Assembly: GCF_905220415.1 (NCBI RefSeq)
Contig: NC_059552.1
Span: 6,277,001-6,341,000, forward strand
Reading direction: 5' to 3'
DNA from: Colias croceus
Lineage: Eukaryota; Arthropoda; Insecta; Lepidoptera; Pieridae
Length of the DNA: 64,000 nt
The translations under genes and the position numbers were made by a program. Position 1 is the stretch's first letter; each line of letters starts with the position of its first letter. Shown one piece after another: positions 50,505 through 64,000 of the stretch. Under the pieces are notes generated by a model. The model worked only from the letters and a program-made list of their open reading frames with translations. It had not been told where the DNA came from and did no database searches.

Positions 50505-50859
50505 GTTAATAATAATTAATTCAGTTATTTCATAAATATTTTACTAAATCCAGATATGAATAAAAGGAAATGAGTCCTAAAGTTCATTAAACTTTGAATC
50601 AATCAATCAACCATTTGGTTCTCTGCACTGTGTCATATTATATTATACTTAGCTGATATCTATAAAAATTACGAATTTAATTTCTAACGACACAGTTAAA
50701 TAATAATGGATTAGTACCTACATACTTTTCAGTTTTCTAGCAATGTAAAAAAAAATTATGTCTGTAAAGTTACCGTAGCCCTACACAACACCCATAGCAT
50801 GAAAATGGAATGAATTCTACAATCTACACCCTTCCCAGACACATTTTTTTTGCTAATAA

Positions 50860-51010
50860 AATTGGCTCTACCCCGCTCATTGTTTTTCCATATAATCCTC
50901 ATGTTCCCATGAGAATATCGTAGTTAATCTATCAGTTTCGTCAAAATCGGTCCAGCCGTTCCGGAGATTAGTCAAAACAGACAAAAATTTCTATTTTCGT
51001 GTATATACGT
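50860..51010. mobile_element. Short interspersed repeat fragment
   Basis: The text around CAGTTTCGTCAAAATCGGTC and CAGCCGTTCCGGAGATTAG is typical of abundant lepidopteran repeat consensus sequences. There is no second copy in the window to define its ends. Confidence 0.4.
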
Positions 51011-51283
51011 ACAGTGTATACTACATCCAAATGCATTTACTAAAAATTGGTTATTTCAATATTAAAAACAGACACTTCAATTTTATCATTGGTACAAATG
51101 TGCTAACAAAATCTTTTTTTTACGGCGGACAGATTTCCACATTTTACAACCTATGTATCATGGAAGTAGTAGTTAAAATGACAACAAAATTAAAAAACTT
51201 TGGTCCTTTAATATTTAAAAACATAAAATGTTAGGGATAAAGGTAGACAGGGAAATTAAAACCGTTGTTCAGATACCAAGCTA

Positions 51284-51289
51284 TTTATT
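51284..51289 (-). terminator. Polyadenylation signal of polyubiquitin
   Basis: AATAAA on the minus strand (TTTATT on plus), 74 bases after the stop codon, in sequence that would make a short 3'-UTR. Confidence 0.6.
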
Positions 51290-51362
51290 GAATGTTAATA
51301 TTGGAATGAATACATCAAACAATTTTGTCTAATACTGCAATAGCTAAGCATAAAGATACATT

Positions 51363-54999
<3,637 letters not shown>

Positions 55000-55186
55000 C
55001 AGTTATAATTGCCCAAAAGAATGTTTAGTTAAATTTTGTCACTTAAAAATATATCAACTTAACTTATTACGAAATAAGAAGAAATAATTCAATCTATTCT
55101 AAAAGTAGGTAATCCAAATACTTATAAACGACACAAATTCACAACAATGCGCAGCGAAAAATAACGGAAGCGAAAGGAGATTTCAG

Positions 55187-55194
55187 TTTTTATA
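55187..55194 (-). promoter_or_regulatory. TATA box of polyubiquitin
   Basis: TATAAAAA on the minus strand, with about 160 bases between it and the 5'-UTR donor at 54999. Transcription would begin near 55160. No other TATA-like sequence fits better. Confidence 0.5.
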
Positions 55195-55431
55195 GAAGCG
55201 GTAGAGCTGTTGTCTATGGTATTTATTGCATATAGCAATACTAATTTATGATTCGCGTTCATTTATAAAATTTTAATTTTTGTCGAAATTCAAAATAATA
55301 GTAATTTTGGAAATAAAAAAGCTCTTCATGAGCTAAAAAATAAAATCAACTTAAAGTTGGAGTGGCTTAAATCAACATAAACTTAAACTTAAAGCTAAAA
55401 AATAAAATCAACTTCTTCGACTTGACATTTT

Positions 55432-56311
55432 AAAGGCCCTACTCACGGTTCAACACAACCCACAATCTGCTGACACAATTTGTTGCAGTCGCGATTGAGC
55501 GTTCTCTACTCACGATTCATCCAACCCTCAATCTGATGACACATTCCGCGATTGCTTGCCACAACGTGTGCACGTCACGTCACTTTTTTTAATTCTCTGT
55601 AAAAAGAGGTTCTCTTATTGGATATAAGATTTTTGAGAACTTTAACTGTAGCATCCTTGTCGAGATCTTTGTATATTTCCAAAATAATTCTGAATGACTC
55701 ATTTCTCATCTCTTTATTCATACAATTTTTTTTTTTTTTTTTTGTCCCATAAATGAGGCATGTCCTTATAGATTTCGAAAATCTGGGTCCACACAGTTTT
55801 TTCGACCCGGAGGCGCAAGAAACGTACAATACAATCCGCCACAACGCTTGATCGCGATTGAGCCAAGATTGGAGCAATCACAATACTCACGTTTCAACAC
55901 GCACACAATCTGCTGAGACAATTTGTCTGGTTGCTTCCGCGCCGATGCAATTCGCAACATGTTGGGTTACACCTCCAACGTGCCCTCAACTATACTATTG
56001 ATGACACAATCTGTCAGCTCACTGCAGATTGTGTCAACAGATTGTTGCTGAAATTGAATCGTGAGTAGCTAGCTTAGTTATCGCGGCAGCGCGATTGAGC
56101 CGAGATTGGAGCAATCTCAATACTCACGTTTCAACACGCACACAATCTGCTGAGACAATTTGCCTGGTTGCTTCCGCGCCGATGCAATTCGTAACATGTT
56201 GGGTTACACCCCCAACGTGCCCTCAACTATACTATTGACGACACAATCTTTCGGCTCACTGCAGATTGTGTCAACAGATTGTTGCTGAAATTGAATCGTG
56301 AGTAGCTAGCT
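55432..56311. mobile_element. DNA element with CTACTCACG ends and a duplicated 237-bp module
   Basis: The left side begins GGCCCTACTCACGGTTCAAC and CACAATCTGCTGACACAATT. The right end is the rough inverse, AACAGATTGTTGCTGAAATT then CGTGAGTAG. A module of about 222 bp (CGCGATTGAGCC to CGTGAGTAGCTAGCTT) occurs at 55853-56075 and again at 56090-56313, 237 bp apart, with few differences. A MADF-domain fragment lies in the left half. MADF genes commonly travel with PIF/Harbinger transposons, which is the class I suggest. Confidence 0.55.
55575..55800 (-). pseudogene. MADF-domain protein fragment, frameshifted
   Basis: The minus-strand frame carries CMNKEMRNESFRIILEIYKD then LDKDATVKVLKNLIS and RTSFYRELKKV, which match the later helices of MADF (Myb/SANT-like) domains. 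The earlier part, EIYKDMPHLWD, is in another frame; the shift falls in an 18-base A run (T run at 55726-55743). No stop-free protein remains, so it is a relic. Confidence 0.65.
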
Positions 56312-56629
56312 TTATTCTTTGACGGCAGTTATTATTTTTAGTGATAGTTTCTTTAGTTTATTTATCTCATAAAAATGATTGATGATAAAATTAAGAAGTT
56401 TAGATAAATTCAAAGATAATATTTTGCCTTCGCTCAGATATTTTCTCCCATACGAAACACAATCAACAAAATTGCCGTATTGTATTGTATTGTGTTGTGT
56501 CCCAATAAAAACCAGAAAATATAAATTCAAGAAAAGGTCGTGTTCCATTGTCACAATATTGTATTCACTGAAAAGTGCTTCATATTGGTTGAGATGGTTG
56601 TTAAATCATCTCAATAGATGGCGCGCGGT

Positions 56630-56842
56630 GTGTCCCTCAAGACACATAAAACTGAACGAATAGGATAAATTCGATTGCTCAGGCGGGTCACGAGTGGCTG
56701 AGTTGGTTAGGCATCCGCCCCGGAATGGCGCGAAGGATGCGGGTTCGAGTCCCGCCTCGTGATAGAATTTTTTCTATTCTTTATAAATTTATATTTATAA
56801 AGCATTTGAATGCCATAAAAACCAGAAAATATAAATTCAAGT
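56630..56842 (+). mobile_element. tRNA-derived SINE with rearranged flanks
   Basis: Positions 56688-56762 have a tRNA shape: a perfect 7-bp acceptor stem (TCACGAG with CTCGTGA), an A box TGGCTGAGTTGG, and a B box GGTTCGAGTCC in a GCGGG/CCCGC stem. The anticodon arm (CGCC-CCGGAAT-GGCG) lacks T33, so it is not a working tRNA. The right flank (TTTTTTCTATT to CATTTGAATGCCATAAAA) matches 61945-62000 directly. The left flank (GTGTCCCTCAAGACACATAA and beyond) matches 61896-61940 in inverse orientation. Confidence 0.6.
56688..56762 (+). promoter_or_regulatory. tRNA-like head with RNA polymerase III A and B boxes
   Basis: The A box TGGCTGAGTTGG starts at 56695 and the B box GGTTCGAGTCC at 56742. Both match the consensus, so the sequence could still be transcribed by RNA polymerase III. 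Confidence 0.6.
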
Positions 56843-57046
56843 GCAAAGGAATAACTTTCATCGGTAAGTACCTATCTAGATAATAATTTTTAAAACTTAG
56901 TTAGAGCAAAAAAATGGCGCACATTTTTTGTTCGTGGTGTCTCCTCCATACGTAGTACAATAGTATCTCAATTTATATAGTAAGGCTATATTTTATAGAT
57001 GAAGTGCTATAATTTTATAAAATAAATTATTTCAACGACCTCCAAC

Positions 57047-58306
57047 ATGTTAAAGTGCGCGAACTGTAATGTAGTTATAAACGAGGTTCTAGCCTTTATT
57101 CAGAACAAGTGTGATGTGATGGACGAAGATTCAATGATCAGACTGTGTATCACGGCGTTTAAACCGGAAGAAATTAGTGCAGCAAAAAATCTTTTGTTTA
57201 CCTCCGTCAAGACAACGGGAAGAAACATCAACCGTAAAAGGGAGGGAAAAACTCAAAGAGAAATAGAAGACATAATCTCACTAATAAAACAGAAAGATCC
57301 TGAAGAATTGCCGATTTTTGTCGCCCGTGACCTACAAAAATTACCCCCGGTCACTTTTGATCACCTGGACGCGACACGGATATTGAAGGACCTTATTTTA
57401 CTCAAACACGAGATTGAGACTATTAAGGAAACATATACACATGTTGACCAGTTTTCGAGATTACAAAATGAAGTCATTAATCTTCAGCAGGCATCCATGG
57501 TTAATTATTTTGAACGGGACAACTTTGTCAACAGAAAACGAGGTACCACGAATCGGATGTTAGACAGCTCAGAACTCAATTGCGAAAGTGGTCCCTCAGG
57601 AATTATTCATATAACACAGGAGCCGGTGATCGTTAATAATCATTCCACCGTTATTGATAAGGAGGTAAATCAACACAATCAAGCGTGGCGCTCACTGTCC
57701 CTGTCTCGCTCGCGCGCACCGCTGTCTGGTGACGATCTCTCTGTCGCACACAGCCCAAGTATTGCGCGTGCGGCGGTACTCACCGAGGAACAAACGCAGG
57801 GCACTTCGACTAGCGCGGCGACTAATACCTCTGTATGTATAGGTGCAACAAACAATCAGCTGATTCGAGCGCCCCAGACGCAGAACGCCTTATCTACGCA
57901 GAATAAAGACGACGAATGGCAAGTTGTACAAAGAAAAAGGTACCGGAATCGATTTATAGGTAAAAAAGGAACGTGCACCGAAAGAAGTGAAAGTTTTAAG
58001 GCTGCAAATATCACTGTCCCTTTATTTATAAATAACGTTCATAAGGAAACTTGCGAGAATCACATAGTTGCGTACATAAAAAGCAAAACAAACATTGATA
58101 TAACACTACAGAAGATCGAACCCAAGCGAGAGAAACAATACAACTCATATAAAATGTATGTTCCTAGGGAGAAACTGAGTTTGTTTTTGGACTGCAGTTT
58201 ATGGCCTGACGGTATAACTTTTCGCCGTTTCGTGCATTTTAGCAGACGGGATCTAGACAGACGTAAGAAATCTGATATTAGTGCCAAAATAAATCTAAAT
58301 GGGTAG
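57047..58306 (+). CDS. LINE ORF1 protein, 419 residues
   Basis: The protein starts MLKCANCNVV with one CxxC pair and has a helical region (residues 20-150). A Ser/Thr-rich middle follows. It ends with a conserved block (DDEWQVVQRKRYRNRF, then NITVPLFINNVHKE, then SLWPDGITFRRF). ORF1 proteins of this type bind the element RNA. The frame is intact. Its stop overlaps the ORF2 start in ATGGGTAG. Confidence 0.8.
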   Translation: MLKCANCNVVINEVLAFIQNKCDVMDEDSMIRLCITAFKPEEISAAKNLLFTSVKTTGRNINRKREGKTQREIEDIISLIKQKDPEELPIFVARDLQKLPPVTFDHLDATRILKDLILLKHEIETIKETYTHVDQFSRLQNEVINLQQASMVNYFERDNFVNRKRGTTNRMLDSSELNCESGPSGIIHITQEPVIVNNHSTVIDKEVNQHNQAWRSLSLSRSRAPLSGDDLSVAHSPSIARAAVLTEEQTQGTSTSAATNTSVCIGATNNQLIRAPQTQNALSTQNKDDEWQVVQRKRYRNRFIGKKGTCTERSESFKAANITVPLFINNVHKETCENHIVAYIKSKTNIDITLQKIEPKREKQYNSYKMYVPREKLSLFLDCSLWPDGITFRRFVHFSRRDLDRRKKSDISAKINLNG

Positions 58307-60775
58307 TACAACCAACAAGGAAAGTTTAAGTTTTATCAGTTTCAATTGTAAGTCTTTTAAAAGATCCTCAGAGTGTGTTAGACAGCTATGCCTCACCGCT
58401 GATATTATTGCGCTTCAAGAAACTTGGCTCTTGCCACACGAGATACCTGAACTCGGTAATATAAACAAAGACTTTGGTTTTTACGGCAAATCTGCGGTTG
58501 ACCTATCAAGCGGTGTGCGGTGCGGAGTGAAGCGCACGGCAGCCGCAGGTGGTTGGACCACTGTGTGGTTACTGATGCTGCTTTAAGGACAGTTTCTTCA
58601 GTAAGGGTATGCTACGACATTTTCTGGTCTGATCACTATCCAATTGAGATTCAGTGTAACTTAAAATCTGTTTGTAGAATAATTAAGCCACCGTTCACGA
58701 AAACAAATAAAGTTCTATGGGGAGATAGAGATTTGAGTCAAACAGATAAGTATACTACATGTTGTAACAATAAACTAAGAGAATTAGGCTTCCCTCATGA
58801 ATTCCAACAATGTTGTGATAGCATCTGTAACGATAGTAGCAAGGATCACTTGGCTGCGATAGACGCACTTTATGGTGACATTGTAACAGCGTTACAGGGG
58901 GCGGCTGTTGACAGCTATGTGGGGCGCGGGGGTAGTGGTGGACGGCACCGCGCTCGTCATATTGTCGGCTGGAATAAGCATGTCCGTGACGCTCACAGGG
59001 TGGCTCGGCAGAAGTTTTTAAACTGGGTATCTCATGGACGACCTAGATCTGGTAACATTTATAATGAAATGTATGAAGCTAGAAAAAAATTCAAAACCAA
59101 ATTACGTTATTGTCAGAATAACCAGGAACTTATAAAAATGAATATTTTAGCTACTAAACATAAAAATAAAGATTTTAAAGGATTTTGGCAACAGACAAAA
59201 CAGTTAAACCCAAGACCTAGCGTCCCTGTGAGTATCAACGGCATCAGCAATACAAAAGATATTGCAAATTTGTTTAGACGTCACTTTCAAGTGGAGTCTC
59301 CGCTAAAAGGTGAACAGACCAGGGATGCGGGGGTCGTCGTGTCCGTGGTGCCTGAGCGGGTCACAGCAAAACAAGTTGCTCTAATAATAAAAGGCATGAC
59401 TAGAGGGAAGTCGCCCGGACACGATGGCCTCAGCATCGAACATTTTCAGCATGCGGGGCCACACCTCCCGAGACTTTTAGGACTTTTATTTACGCTCTGT
59501 ATAAGACATTCCTATCTGCCAAATGAGCTGATGAAGACGGTGGTAGTGCCTATAATTAAAAACAAGACTGGAGATAATTCCGACAAGTGCAACTACCGCC
59601 CGATATCATTAGCTACAGCCACAGCTAAGGTACTTGATGGACTGCTTGAGAGACAGCTTAAAGAACACCTAAATTTAAATGACGCTCAGTTCGGTTTTAG
59701 ACCTAGACTTTCGACAGAATGTGCGGTGATGTCTCTCAAGCAGACTGTCAGGTATTACACAGATAGGAGTACGCCCGTGTATGCAGCCTTTCTCGATCTC
59801 TCCAAGGCTTTTGACCTGGTTAGGTACGATATTCTCTGGCGTAAATTGAAGGATACAGGTGTGCCAGGTGAGTTAGTCAATATCTTTAAATATTGGTATG
59901 ACCACCAAACTAACCGGGTCAAATGGCTTGGTGAATTTTCTGACGAGTACGGCTTGGAGTGTGGGGTGAGACAAGGGGGATTAACATCCCCTTCTCTCTT
60001 CAACTTGTACGTGAACGGGCTGATTGTTGAGCTGAGCAGCATCGGAGTAGGATGCTCGATTGATGGTCACTGCATCAACAGTATTAGCTATGCAGATGAC
60101 ATGGTGTTGCTCAGCCCATCAAGAGCCGCGCTCAGAAAGCTGATAGGCGTGTGTGAGGAGTATGCGAGGGTACACGGTCTCAAATACAATGCTCAGAAAA
60201 GTGAGCTCCTGGTATTTAAAGCCAGGGGTCGTAAAACGGGGGAGGTGGCACCTGTCCTGCTTAACGGTGTCGCTCTTCGAAGAGTGACTGAGTTTAAATA
60301 CCTCGGCCATGTGGTCACCGAGGATTTAAAAGACGATAAGGATATTGAAAGAGAAAGGAGGGCGATGGCGGTCCGCTGTAACATGTTGGCACGCAGATTT
60401 GCGAGGTGTAGTTTAGAGGTTAAGATCTCCCTGTTTAAAGCATTCTGCCAAACGCTCTACACCTGCAATCTGTGGGTCAACTACACGCAGCGGGCCATCA
60501 ACGCTCTCCGAGTACAGTATAATAACGCGTTCAGGGTGCTGGTGGGGCTTCCGCGCTACTGTAGTGCATCTGCGATGTTTGCGCATGCGCACACAGACGG
60601 CTTTCACACAGTGATACGGCGCCGCATCGCTTCGCTGATGTTCCGTACTCGTGGGAGTCCCAACACCATCCTGAACGTGCTCAGTCACAAGTTGGACAGT
60701 CCCCTTCTGAGGCACTGGGTTCAAGCACAAGTGCGTGTGCCTGGGGCCCCAGAGGGTGGTAAATACCTAAATTAG
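58299..60775 (+). pseudogene. LINE ORF2, endonuclease partly deleted, reverse transcriptase present
   Basis: The first frame (58299-58586) has the start of an APE-type endonuclease: SFISFNCKSFKRS and ALQETWLLPHE. Around 58510-58545 the frame shifts and the middle of the endonuclease is missing. The second frame (58520-60775) resumes at WLDHCVVTDAAL and FWSDHYPIEIQC, the end of the endonuclease. The reverse transcriptase follows, with GKSPGHDGLS, NYRPISLATATAK, AAFLDLSKAFD, GVRQGGLTSPSLF and the catalytic SISYADDMVLL. An internal deletion therefore disables this copy. Confidence 0.85.
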
Positions 60776-61029
60776 TAAAATTATTTTTGATTGAAGTAGC
60801 TAATTACAATTATTTTATTTTAAAATTTTCAATTTCAAATTTTATTATTTTAATATTGGACCAATTAATTTAATTTATTTTATTTTATCGATTTTAATGT
60901 TTTGTATGTAGAAATTTTGCAATTTAATTTTTATTTGATTTTTTATTTATTACTTTATTTTATTTTGACTTATTGATTTTTTATTTGAAACTGAATGTTC
61001 TTGTATGGGAAATACTCCTGAAATAAATC

Positions 61030-61072
61030 AATTTTATTTTATTTTATTTTATTTATTTTTTTTTTATTTCAA
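61030..61072 (+). repeat. (TTTTA)n simple repeat, LINE tail
   Basis: TTTTATTTTATTTTATTTTA then a longer T run; it follows the 3' region of the LINE. Confidence 0.85.
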
Positions 61073-61273
61073 TTTGTTTGTTGACAAACTATTTTTTTAT
61101 GGTATTTGTATTATGAATTATCATATAAACGTATACAGAATGCAAGAAAATCCCCTTATTACTCGTAATGAGCCCATAAAACTGAACAACTTTTCCCAAA
61201 GAACATATTATTATGTCAAATTCCAATAAACTTTATTTACCATCGCAAATACTTATTTGTCATTGTTAATCTT

Positions 61274-61437
61274 CTAATATATATAAATCTCGTGTCACAA
61301 TGTTTGTCCTCAATGGACTCCTAAACCACTTAACCGATTATAATAAAATTCGCACACCATGTGCAGTTCGATCCAACTTGAGAGATAGGATAGTTTAAAC
61401 ATGTAGGTACCACGGGCGAAGCCGGGGCGAACCACTA
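61274..61437 (+). mobile_element. Helitron-like non-autonomous repeat, family C, copy 1
   Basis: From AATATATATAAATCTCGTGT to GGGCGAAGCCGGGGCGAACC and CTAG. The reverse complement of the same sequence is at 63654-63818. It ends in a GC-rich block and CTAG/T like families A and B. Confidence 0.75.
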
Positions 61438-61854
61438 GTTTATGATAAAAATTGGTTGCCTGTAAAGTCGGTATACGGGCGAAAGTTTTACGTGACAACG
61501 ACTTTTTATGTCTGTCTCTCTCGCTCTTAGGCGGGCTAACCATGCCCGAGTGGAAGGGACGCGTGCCTCTCACTCGCTCTCATTGTGAGCGCATAACGTG
61601 AGCGGAGCGTAGGTAACGCAGTTTCTTGAAGTGTCACCCGGCAAACCAATTTATAAGACGTTGTCACGTCAAAAACTATTAGAGGCAAAATCAAATACAT
61701 TATGTGAATTTACTTTTCCCTATTTTTTTGCATGCCGTACGGCCGTGTGTAAGCGAGAGGGAATGATAAGCGTCGCCATTAATTAAGATTCGTTTCTTAA
61801 AAGTTGAAATGCGTAATATCAATGATTATTATTTATTAGAATAGGAGCGGAGCA

Positions 61855-62012
61855 ATAAGTACGGGAGAACCGTGGAGCACCCGTGACCAGCGATCGAATT
61901 TATTTTATTCTTTCAGTTTTATGTGTCTAAGGGACACCGCTTTTTTCTATTATTGTTAAATTTATATTTGAAAAGCATTTGAATGCCATAAAACCAAAAA
62001 TATCAAATTCAA
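61855..62012 (+). repeat. Second copy of the flanking sequences of the 56.7-kb SINE
   Basis: CCCGTGACCAGCGATCGAAT, then TTTATGTGTCTAAGGGACAC, then AAAGCATTTGAATGCCATAA. It lacks the tRNA-like head, and its left part is inverted relative to the copy at 56.6-56.8 kb. Confidence 0.55.
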
Positions 62013-62459
62013 CTAAATTTCTAGCTTTGTTCAAGCTCTGTGTACCTATGTTTTTGGCATTGTGTTATCTATAGCTTGAAATGTCATTTAGAAACTGACT
62101 GTCTTGTGCTTACTGTCTGTTTTGTGATTTTTGTGAATAATAGTCGGGCGTATTGATGTACATAAATTGTATACTGAAAAAGTGATTTTGCGTAATTGAA
62201 TGTCTTAGATCGTATGATTCTATTTACAAGATTATGAAGTGATTATTGAACGTTTTTGTCAATCCCCCACAGCTCACAAAATACTAGCAGTGATATATCT
62301 ATAAAATTGTATAGTTGAACACCGATTTGGAATTTTATTTTCTTCTGCATGTAAAAGTATAATTTATTGTATATAATTATATGAACCTCGTGAATAATGT
62401 ATGAGTCATATTTAAATTTTGTGCTGTAAATTACCACAAGTGTATTTTATAGTGTAAAA

Positions 62460-62830
62460 ATGGCTGATTTAATTCGAGCTATGGGGGCGCCGATCGGACC
62501 CCCTATAAAGGACAAGTTAGGATCGCCTTCTACTGAATCTGAGGATGGCGGTGGTGATATAGCAGAATTAACGGCTGACTTGGAGCTTGATGAAGCTGAC
62601 GGCCCGAGCACTAACGGTAAAATCGTAAAATATAGTAAATTTATTCATCATTTGATATTCGCCACCTGCTTGTGGTTTGTTTGGGAAATATTTATAGAAA
62701 GTATTTTTCGTCTCAGGAGAGCGACAGGCTGTTCTTGCCCCTCCAGAAAGTGAGTGGTACCATGGAAGGCTTGATAGATATACTTCTGAGGAAAGATTGT
62801 GGGCAACTGGAAAGCATGGAAGTTACTTAG
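62460..62830 (+). CDS. vap: p120 RasGAP (vap/RASA1-like), first two coding exons
   Basis: RASA1-type proteins switch off Ras and are recruited to receptor tyrosine kinases through SH2-SH3-SH2 domains. Exon 1 (62460-62616) starts MADLIRAMGAPIGPPIKDKL and runs through an acidic stretch to AAC G/GTAAAA. Exon 2 (62717-62830) follows TCTCAG and reads APPESEWYHGRLDRYTSEER then LWATGKHGSYL before TTAG/GTAAGC. WYHG-LDR-EERL-GK-GSYL is the opening of the first SH2 domain of RASA1; the arginine-binding FLVRES part must lie in an exon beyond the window. The junction phase agrees. Another SH2 protein is possible, but LDRYTSEERL fits RasGAP best. Confidence 0.8.
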
Positions 62831-63212
62831 GTAAGCATTTTATTTTGTTTTAATGGCAAAGAAACATTTGAAGAAATAATATTTTCCCCTTAATAAATCA
62901 ATAAATAAATTTTTATTGTGAAGTCTTTCAGTACATTAGCACAGTCATGAGTTAAGTTTAAGTACTTTGTACAATTTGTATTTAACTAATTTCAATCCAC
63001 TTGATATCTAGTCATTATAATTTTGAATAATTATAGTATTTTCATTTTAGAATGTATCAAAATATTACTTATAAATTGAATATGAACTTTTAGATATTGA
63101 CACAATAAATTAATTATTATTTAATAAATATTGTAGGTACCCATAATGCTAATACTAAATAACACAGTTAGTAAAAAAAAAATTAATAAAAATATTCAGA
63201 AGTGATTGAATC

Positions 63213-63432
63213 CATACTAATATTATAAATGTGAAAGTAACTCTGTCTGTCTGTCTGTCTGTTACTCAATCACGCCTTAACTACTGAACCAATTTGCATG
63301 AAATTTGGTATAGAGATGTTTTGATACCCGAGAAAGGACATAGGATAGGTTTTATCCCGGAAATCCCACGGAAACGGGAACTATGTGGCTTTTTCTTTGA
63401 CTGCGCGGGCGATTCCGCGGGTGGAAAGCTAG
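63213..63432 (+). mobile_element. Helitron-like non-autonomous repeat, family B, copy 2
   Basis: Matches 31164-31388 along its length, with an extra TCTG unit in the CTGTCTGTCTGTCTG run and a small internal deletion. It ends GGGTGGAAAGCTAG. Confidence 0.7.
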
Positions 63433-63653
63433 TATTTACAATAATTAGATGTTTATCTTGGGTACCAAGAAAAATTTGCCTATTCATTAAGAGTTAATCA
63501 AATAATCTAGGTACCAATTTAAGGTCTGTATCCAAAGTATTAAAATGAATTATGGTGATGTGAATTATGTATTAACTGTTCTGTTATTTATTGTTGATTT
63601 TCATGACAACAGATATAATAATCAAATGAGGTTACAAATACATATTACCTATA

Positions 63654-63818
63654 CTAGTGGTCCGCCCCGGCTTCGCCCGTGGTACCTACATGTTTAAACT
63701 ATCCTATCTCTCAAGTTGGATCGAACTGCACATGGTGTGCGAATTTTATTATAATCGGTTGAGTGGTTTAGGAGTCCATTGAGGACAAACATTGTGACAC
63801 GAGATTTATATATATTAA
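63654..63818 (-). mobile_element. Helitron-like non-autonomous repeat, family C, copy 2
   Basis: Inverse counterpart of 61274-61437, nearly identical. The two copies flank the start of the RasGAP gene in opposite orientation. Confidence 0.75.
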
Positions 63819-64000
63819 GATTGCTTTTACATTAATCAATTACAGCAACAGCTTATTTTTTCTTACATATTAATAGAAAATAATCAAAACATTGTTTTCA
63901 ATTCATATAGATTTTAAAAGAAAATTAGTTCTAAAAACTTAATAATTCATATAATTATAATTTTAATTGATGATTCTAAAACTATCCTATTCTTCTATCT

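Larger units (their letters stand above)
56980..61060 (+). mobile_element. CR1-like LINE with two reading frames and a (TTTTA)n tail
   Basis: A 5' region is followed by ORF1 (57047-58306), ORF2 (58299-60775) and an AT-rich 3' region that ends in TTTTA repeats at 61030-61050. The 5' end is placed where similarity to the 50.3 kb repeat stops (about 56975). I found no target site duplication. CR1 or a related clade is inferred from ORF1 plus the form of the reverse transcriptase. Confidence 0.75.
62831..64000 (+). other. Intron of the RasGAP gene
   Basis: No further exon is recognisable before the window ends. The stretch holds one family B and one family C repeat and AT-rich sequence. Confidence 0.6.

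Noticed and set aside
56688..56762. Functional tRNA gene
   Set aside because: Acceptor and T arms pair well, but the anticodon loop lacks T33 and the sequence is embedded in repeats, so a SINE head is more likely.
57047..60775. Host genes encoding a zinc-finger-like protein and a reverse transcriptase
   Set aside because: Overlapping frames, an endonuclease-reverse transcriptase order and a TTTTA tail show that they belong to a LINE.

Overview
The window is an AT-rich, intron-rich eukaryotic sequence that looks lepidopteran (moth or butterfly). The evidence is GT-AG spliced genes with insect-type protein sequences, an RTE-type and a CR1-like LINE, and short Helitron-like repeats that end in a GC-rich block followed by CTAGT, which are typical of Lepidoptera. 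There is no sign of bacterial or viral organisation. All exon limits below were read by eye from splice consensus, reading phase and family resemblance.

Region by region: (1) 157-19298, minus strand, holds most of a Rabconnectin-3A (DmX/DMXL) gene: 29 exons from its start codon, continuing off the left edge. Its central exon contains a 29-copy, 57-bp in-frame minisatellite at 7696-9361. (2) 19299-20201 is the gap before the start of Rbcn-3A; a probable promoter and noncoding first exon of the next gene lie at about 19.93-20.20 kb. (3) 20.2-36.7 kb has no coding gene I can support, apart from a full-length RTE LINE at 31647-34875 with a 12-bp target duplication and small repeats. It is probably the long first intron of EndoA. 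(4) 36716-46657, plus strand, is a complete endophilin A gene (N-BAR plus SH3; 11 coding exons). (5) 46658-51283 is intergenic with a MITE and LINE, RTE and THAP-like fragments. (6) 51363-54788, minus strand, is a polyubiquitin gene of 15 units with a 5'-UTR intron. (7) 55.4-62.0 kb is a nest of mobile DNA: a MADF-containing element with a duplicated 237-bp module, a tRNA-derived SINE head and a CR1-like LINE. (8) 62460 to the right edge, plus strand, is the 5' end of a p120 RasGAP (vap/RASA1-like) gene with the start of its first SH2 domain.

Rbcn-3A and endophilin A appear to lie head to head and both act in the synaptic vesicle cycle (V-ATPase assembly and acidification, and clathrin-mediated recycling respectively). 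The most unusual features are the minisatellite in Rbcn-3A, two sets of decayed exon-piece duplications inside Rbcn-3A introns, an in-phase alternative donor that would add a proline-rich segment to endophilin, and a four-unit (912-bp) higher-order periodicity in polyubiquitin.
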